Source: Roseiflexaceae bacterium (lineage in GTDB: Bacteria; Chloroflexota; Chloroflexia; Chloroflexales; Roseiflexaceae). Taken from it: a stretch of 6,745 bases of DNA. The notes beneath the pieces are model-generated. The model searched no databases, had not been told where the DNA came from, and worked only from the letters and a program-made list of their open reading frames with translations. The translations under genes and the position numbers were made by a program. The stretch covers positions 1-6,745 of the forward strand of contig CANHPK010000085.1 in assembly GCA_947462525.1 (NCBI GenBank), written 5' to 3'. Below, piece by piece: positions 4,837 to 6,745 of this stretch (position 1 is the first letter of the stretch; each line of letters opens with the position of its first letter).

Positions 4837-5762
4837 CACTGCCAGCTACGGTCGATCCACAACAACGTCTCGCTCAAATCGACCGATTGGGCGACTTCGA
4901 CCAGGTAGCCGACATCTTCGACCGAATCGAGCTGGATGTCGACCCCAGCAGGGAACGTTGGGTTGAGGCGCCAATACCGCTCACGCAGAAACTGCTTGCA
5001 CTGATAATCGGCCACGCCCATCACGCCGTTGATGAGGATATTGACCAGTGGCCGCGCCCATTGTGCATAGCCCCAGTCGAGCGCATCACCCTCGACATAG
5101 CGCAACGATCGCCCCGCCCCAAACGAACACAACACGATGTCGTCCAATTTCGGCGCATCGTGATTTTTGCGCGTATCGATGGCATGCGCCAAGGCTGCCA
5201 CACTCGGGTTGTTGGCGACCACACCGCCGTCGATGTAGCCGTCGTACGCGGGGAAGTACGTCGGCGCGGCACTCGTGTACATGCCCACCTTGTAACAGGG
5301 CACATCCGCATCACCGTATATCCCACCCATATTGGTAAAAAACTTTGCTTCCCAGGCACGCCGCTGCGGATCCGGTGATTGATTATCGAGGTCAAACGCC
5401 GGAATGTACACGTCTTTGCCGAGTTGCCCCAGCGTCGTCGTCCCAAAGATCTTGAGCAACTCGGCTTCGAGCCCCGTACTGTCGTAGTTGGCGCCGATCA
5501 TGCTCCCCAAATCAAACACATTATCGACGACGCTATCGCGAAAGATGATGTGCCCTTTGCCCTCGTACAAACTACGGAGTTCGCGCGGGTGCATGCCTTT
5601 GGCTAACCCGAGGGCGATAATGCCGCCGGTCGATGTGCCTGCGTAGAGGTTGACTTTGCTCAGGAACGACGGAAATTCCGCCACGATACGTTCGAGCAGC
5701 ACCAGCGTCAAGACGCCAGCAATACCGCCTCCATCGAGCGACAAAATCCGATATCCACGCAT
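4836..5762 (-). CDS. patatin-like phospholipase / acyl hydrolase
   Basis: This 308-residue protein has the complete patatin catalytic core. The oxyanion-hole glycine loop DGGGIAG spans 10-16, the nucleophile elbow GTSTGG spans 42-47 with Ser44, and the dyad aspartate is in DGGVVANNP (178-186, Asp178). SAAPTYFP (164-171) precedes the DGG as usual. Such enzymes hydrolyse acyl esters of membrane phospholipids or neutral lipids through a Ser-Asp dyad. No signal peptide or membrane helix is evident, so it is probably cytosolic or peripheral. The start is ATG 5762, served by AGGTGG; a GTG at 5771 overlaps that site and is unlikely. It lies 15 bp after the zwf stop on the same strand, so the two are probably cotranscribed. 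CapV-type CBASS effectors belong to the same superfamily, but no nucleotidyltransferase or other defence gene is visible nearby, so a lipid-metabolic role is the safer reading. Substrate unknown. Confidence 0.88.
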   Translation of the reverse strand: MRGYRILSLDGGGIAGVLTLVLLERIVAEFPSFLSKVNLYAGTSTGGIIALGLAKGMHPRELRSLYEGKGHIIFRDSVVDNVFDLGSMIGANYDSTGLEAELLKIFGTTTLGQLGKDVYIPAFDLDNQSPDPQRRAWEAKFFTNMGGIYGDADVPCYKVGMYTSAAPTYFPAYDGYIDGGVVANNPSVAALAHAIDTRKNHDAPKLDDIVLCSFGAGRSLRYVEGDALDWGYAQWARPLVNILINGVMGVADYQCKQFLRERYWRLNPTFPAGVDIQLDSVEDVGYLVEVAQSVDLSETLLWIDRSWQ

Positions 5763-5767
5763 CTCAA

Positions 5768-5773
5768 CCACCT
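5768..5773 (-). promoter_or_regulatory. ribosome-binding site fixing the patatin-like gene start at 5762
   Basis: On the minus strand AGGTGG ends 5 nt before the ATG at 5762, and it begins 4 nt after the zwf stop (TAG, 5780-5778). This supports the ATG over the in-frame GTG at 5771 and suggests reinitiation after zwf. Confidence 0.7.
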
Positions 5774-5777
5774 TTTG

Positions 5778-6745
5778 CTACGACAATCGTCGCCAACTCC
5801 GCCCTGATGCGCCGATGAACTCGTGCGATGCATCCGGCCCCCAGCTGCCGCCGACGTATTCGTGGATGGGTGACCCGAGCGTCTTCCACCCTTCGATGAT
5901 GGGGTTGATGAGCGACCACGACGTTTCGACCTCGTCGCTCCGGGTAAACAACGTCGTGTCGCCGGTCATCGCATCGAGGAGCAGCCGCTCGTAGGCCTCG
6001 GGCGATTCGCCGCCGAATGCGTCGACATAGTTGAAGTTCATCGTCACCGGCCGAATGTCGCCCGCTTGCCCGGGAACTTTCGAATTAAAGCGCAACGCGA
6101 TGCCTTCGTTGGGTTGGATCCGAATACTCAACTCGTTGGGTGCGCTGCGTGACATCGGGCCATCTTGGAACAACAGCAGCGGCGCGCTTTTGAAGACCAC
6201 GGTAATCTCGCTCGCGCGGACCGGCATGCGCTTGCCCGTGCGCAGGTAGAACGGCACTCCGGCCCATCGCCAACTTTCGATCTCGAAGCGCATGGCGACG
6301 TATGTCTCGGTCGTGCTGTTGGCCTGCACACCCGTCTCGTCGAGATATGCCGGTGCGGTGCCGGGTCCTGCGCTGTAACGACCGCGCACCGATATTTTGT
6401 TGACATCAGCGGGTGCAATCGGGCGTACGGCGCGCAACACTTTGACTTTTTCGTCGCGTACCGCATCGGCACTCGCACCACCGACGGGCGGTTCCATCGC
6501 GGTCAACGACAACAACTGCATCATGTGGTTTTGGACCATGTCGCGGATAGCGCCGGCCTGTTCGTAGTAGCCGCCACGACCCTCGACGCCGATCGACTCG
6601 GCCACGGTGATCTGCACATGGTCGATATAGCGGCGGTTCCACAGCGGCTCAAAGATGCCGTTGGCGAAGCGCAACACGAGCAGATTTTGGACCGTTTCTT
6701 TGCCCAAGTAGTGATCGATACGATAGACCTGGCGCTCTTCGAAGA
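5778..6745 (-). CDS. zwf: glucose-6-phosphate dehydrogenase (zwf), C-terminal two thirds; N-terminus beyond the right edge
   Basis: The enzyme oxidises glucose 6-phosphate to 6-phosphogluconolactone while reducing NADP+ (or NAD+), the first step of the oxidative pentose phosphate route in the cytoplasm. About 321 codons are visible and the frame runs off the window at 6745. An apparent TTG start at 6707 is internal, because the coding frame continues upstream as FEERQVYRIDHY. Visible landmarks: active-site signature RIDHYLGKE (residues 8-16 of the visible part), FANGIFEPLWNRRYIDHVQIT, GYYEQAGAIRDMVQNH, FYLRTGKRM, and a C-terminal block with LLLDAMTGDTTLF and GSWGPDAS. The Asp in RIDH and the His in VQNH are 63 residues apart, as in the Asp177/His240 catalytic pair of the Leuconostoc enzyme. 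The missing N-terminal nucleotide-binding domain (roughly 170 residues) should lie just to the right. The patatin-like gene follows 15 bp downstream. Confidence 0.97.
   Translation of the reverse strand, partial: FEERQVYRIDHYLGKETVQNLLVLRFANGIFEPLWNRRYIDHVQITVAESIGVEGRGGYYEQAGAIRDMVQNHMMQLLSLTAMEPPVGGASADAVRDEKVKVLRAVRPIAPADVNKISVRGRYSAGPGTAPAYLDETGVQANSTTETYVAMRFEIESWRWAGVPFYLRTGKRMPVRASEITVVFKSAPLLLFQDGPMSRSAPNELSIRIQPNEGIALRFNSKVPGQAGDIRPVTMNFNYVDAFGGESPEAYERLLLDAMTGDTTLFTRSDEVETSWSLINPIIEGWKTLGSPIHEYVGGSWGPDASHEFIGASGRSWRRLS

Noticed and set aside
4836..5762. Patatin-like protein as a CBASS (CapV) phage-defence effector
   Set aside because: No cGAS/DncV-like nucleotidyltransferase or ancillary defence gene is nearby, and the gene sits directly behind zwf in what looks like a metabolic operon.

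Overview
The window is a compact, moderately GC-rich bacterial chromosomal segment. It holds six complete protein-coding genes on the + strand (about 1-4828) and, meeting them tail to tail, one complete and one partial gene on the - strand (4836-6745). I see no RNA genes, CRISPR arrays, insertion sequences or phage genes. The gene content does not fix the taxonomy. A CbiM fused to a PDGLE-type (CbiN/NikN-like) module, followed by CbiQ and CbiO, together with the general codon style, would suit a Chloroflexota-like bacterium, but this is a low-confidence guess.

Region 1 (9-512) encodes a GNAT acetyltransferase that closely resembles the ArsN1/phosphinothricin N-acetyltransferase family. Region 2 (about 580-3473) is the centre of the window. 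It is a complete group-I energy-coupling-factor (ECF) importer for nickel or cobalt: cbiM (metal-binding S component with a fused C-terminal PDGLE-type module), cbiQ (transmembrane coupling subunit) and cbiO (ATPase). CbiO ends in a tail with 13 histidines in 25 residues, which supports a transition-metal substrate. The leader of cbiM carries an extended -10-like element and two adjacent dyads just before a strong Shine-Dalgarno sequence. A perfect 11-bp hairpin sits between cbiM and cbiQ. No riboswitch was recognised.

Region 3 (3552-4828) holds a UPF0104/lysylphosphatidylglycerol-synthase-TM-type integral membrane protein. Its stop overlaps the start of an 84-residue two-helix membrane protein of unknown function, so the two are probably translationally coupled. 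Region 4 (- strand) is an apparent two-gene operon: glucose-6-phosphate dehydrogenase (zwf, whose N-terminal part lies beyond the right edge), then, 15 bp after its stop, a patatin-like acyl hydrolase with an intact Ser-Asp dyad. The + and - strand genes converge with only 7 bp between stops.

Overall these are mostly recognisable housekeeping and accessory genes. I did not find a convincing new defence or mobile system. The points worth a second look are the His-rich CbiO tail, the paired dyads before cbiM, the hairpin between cbiM and cbiQ, the coupled small membrane protein, and the zwf-patatin pairing. Several start sites are revised here to ATG codons with good ribosome-binding sites (656, 1795, 5762) or to an internal ATG (2649, 3552, 4574).
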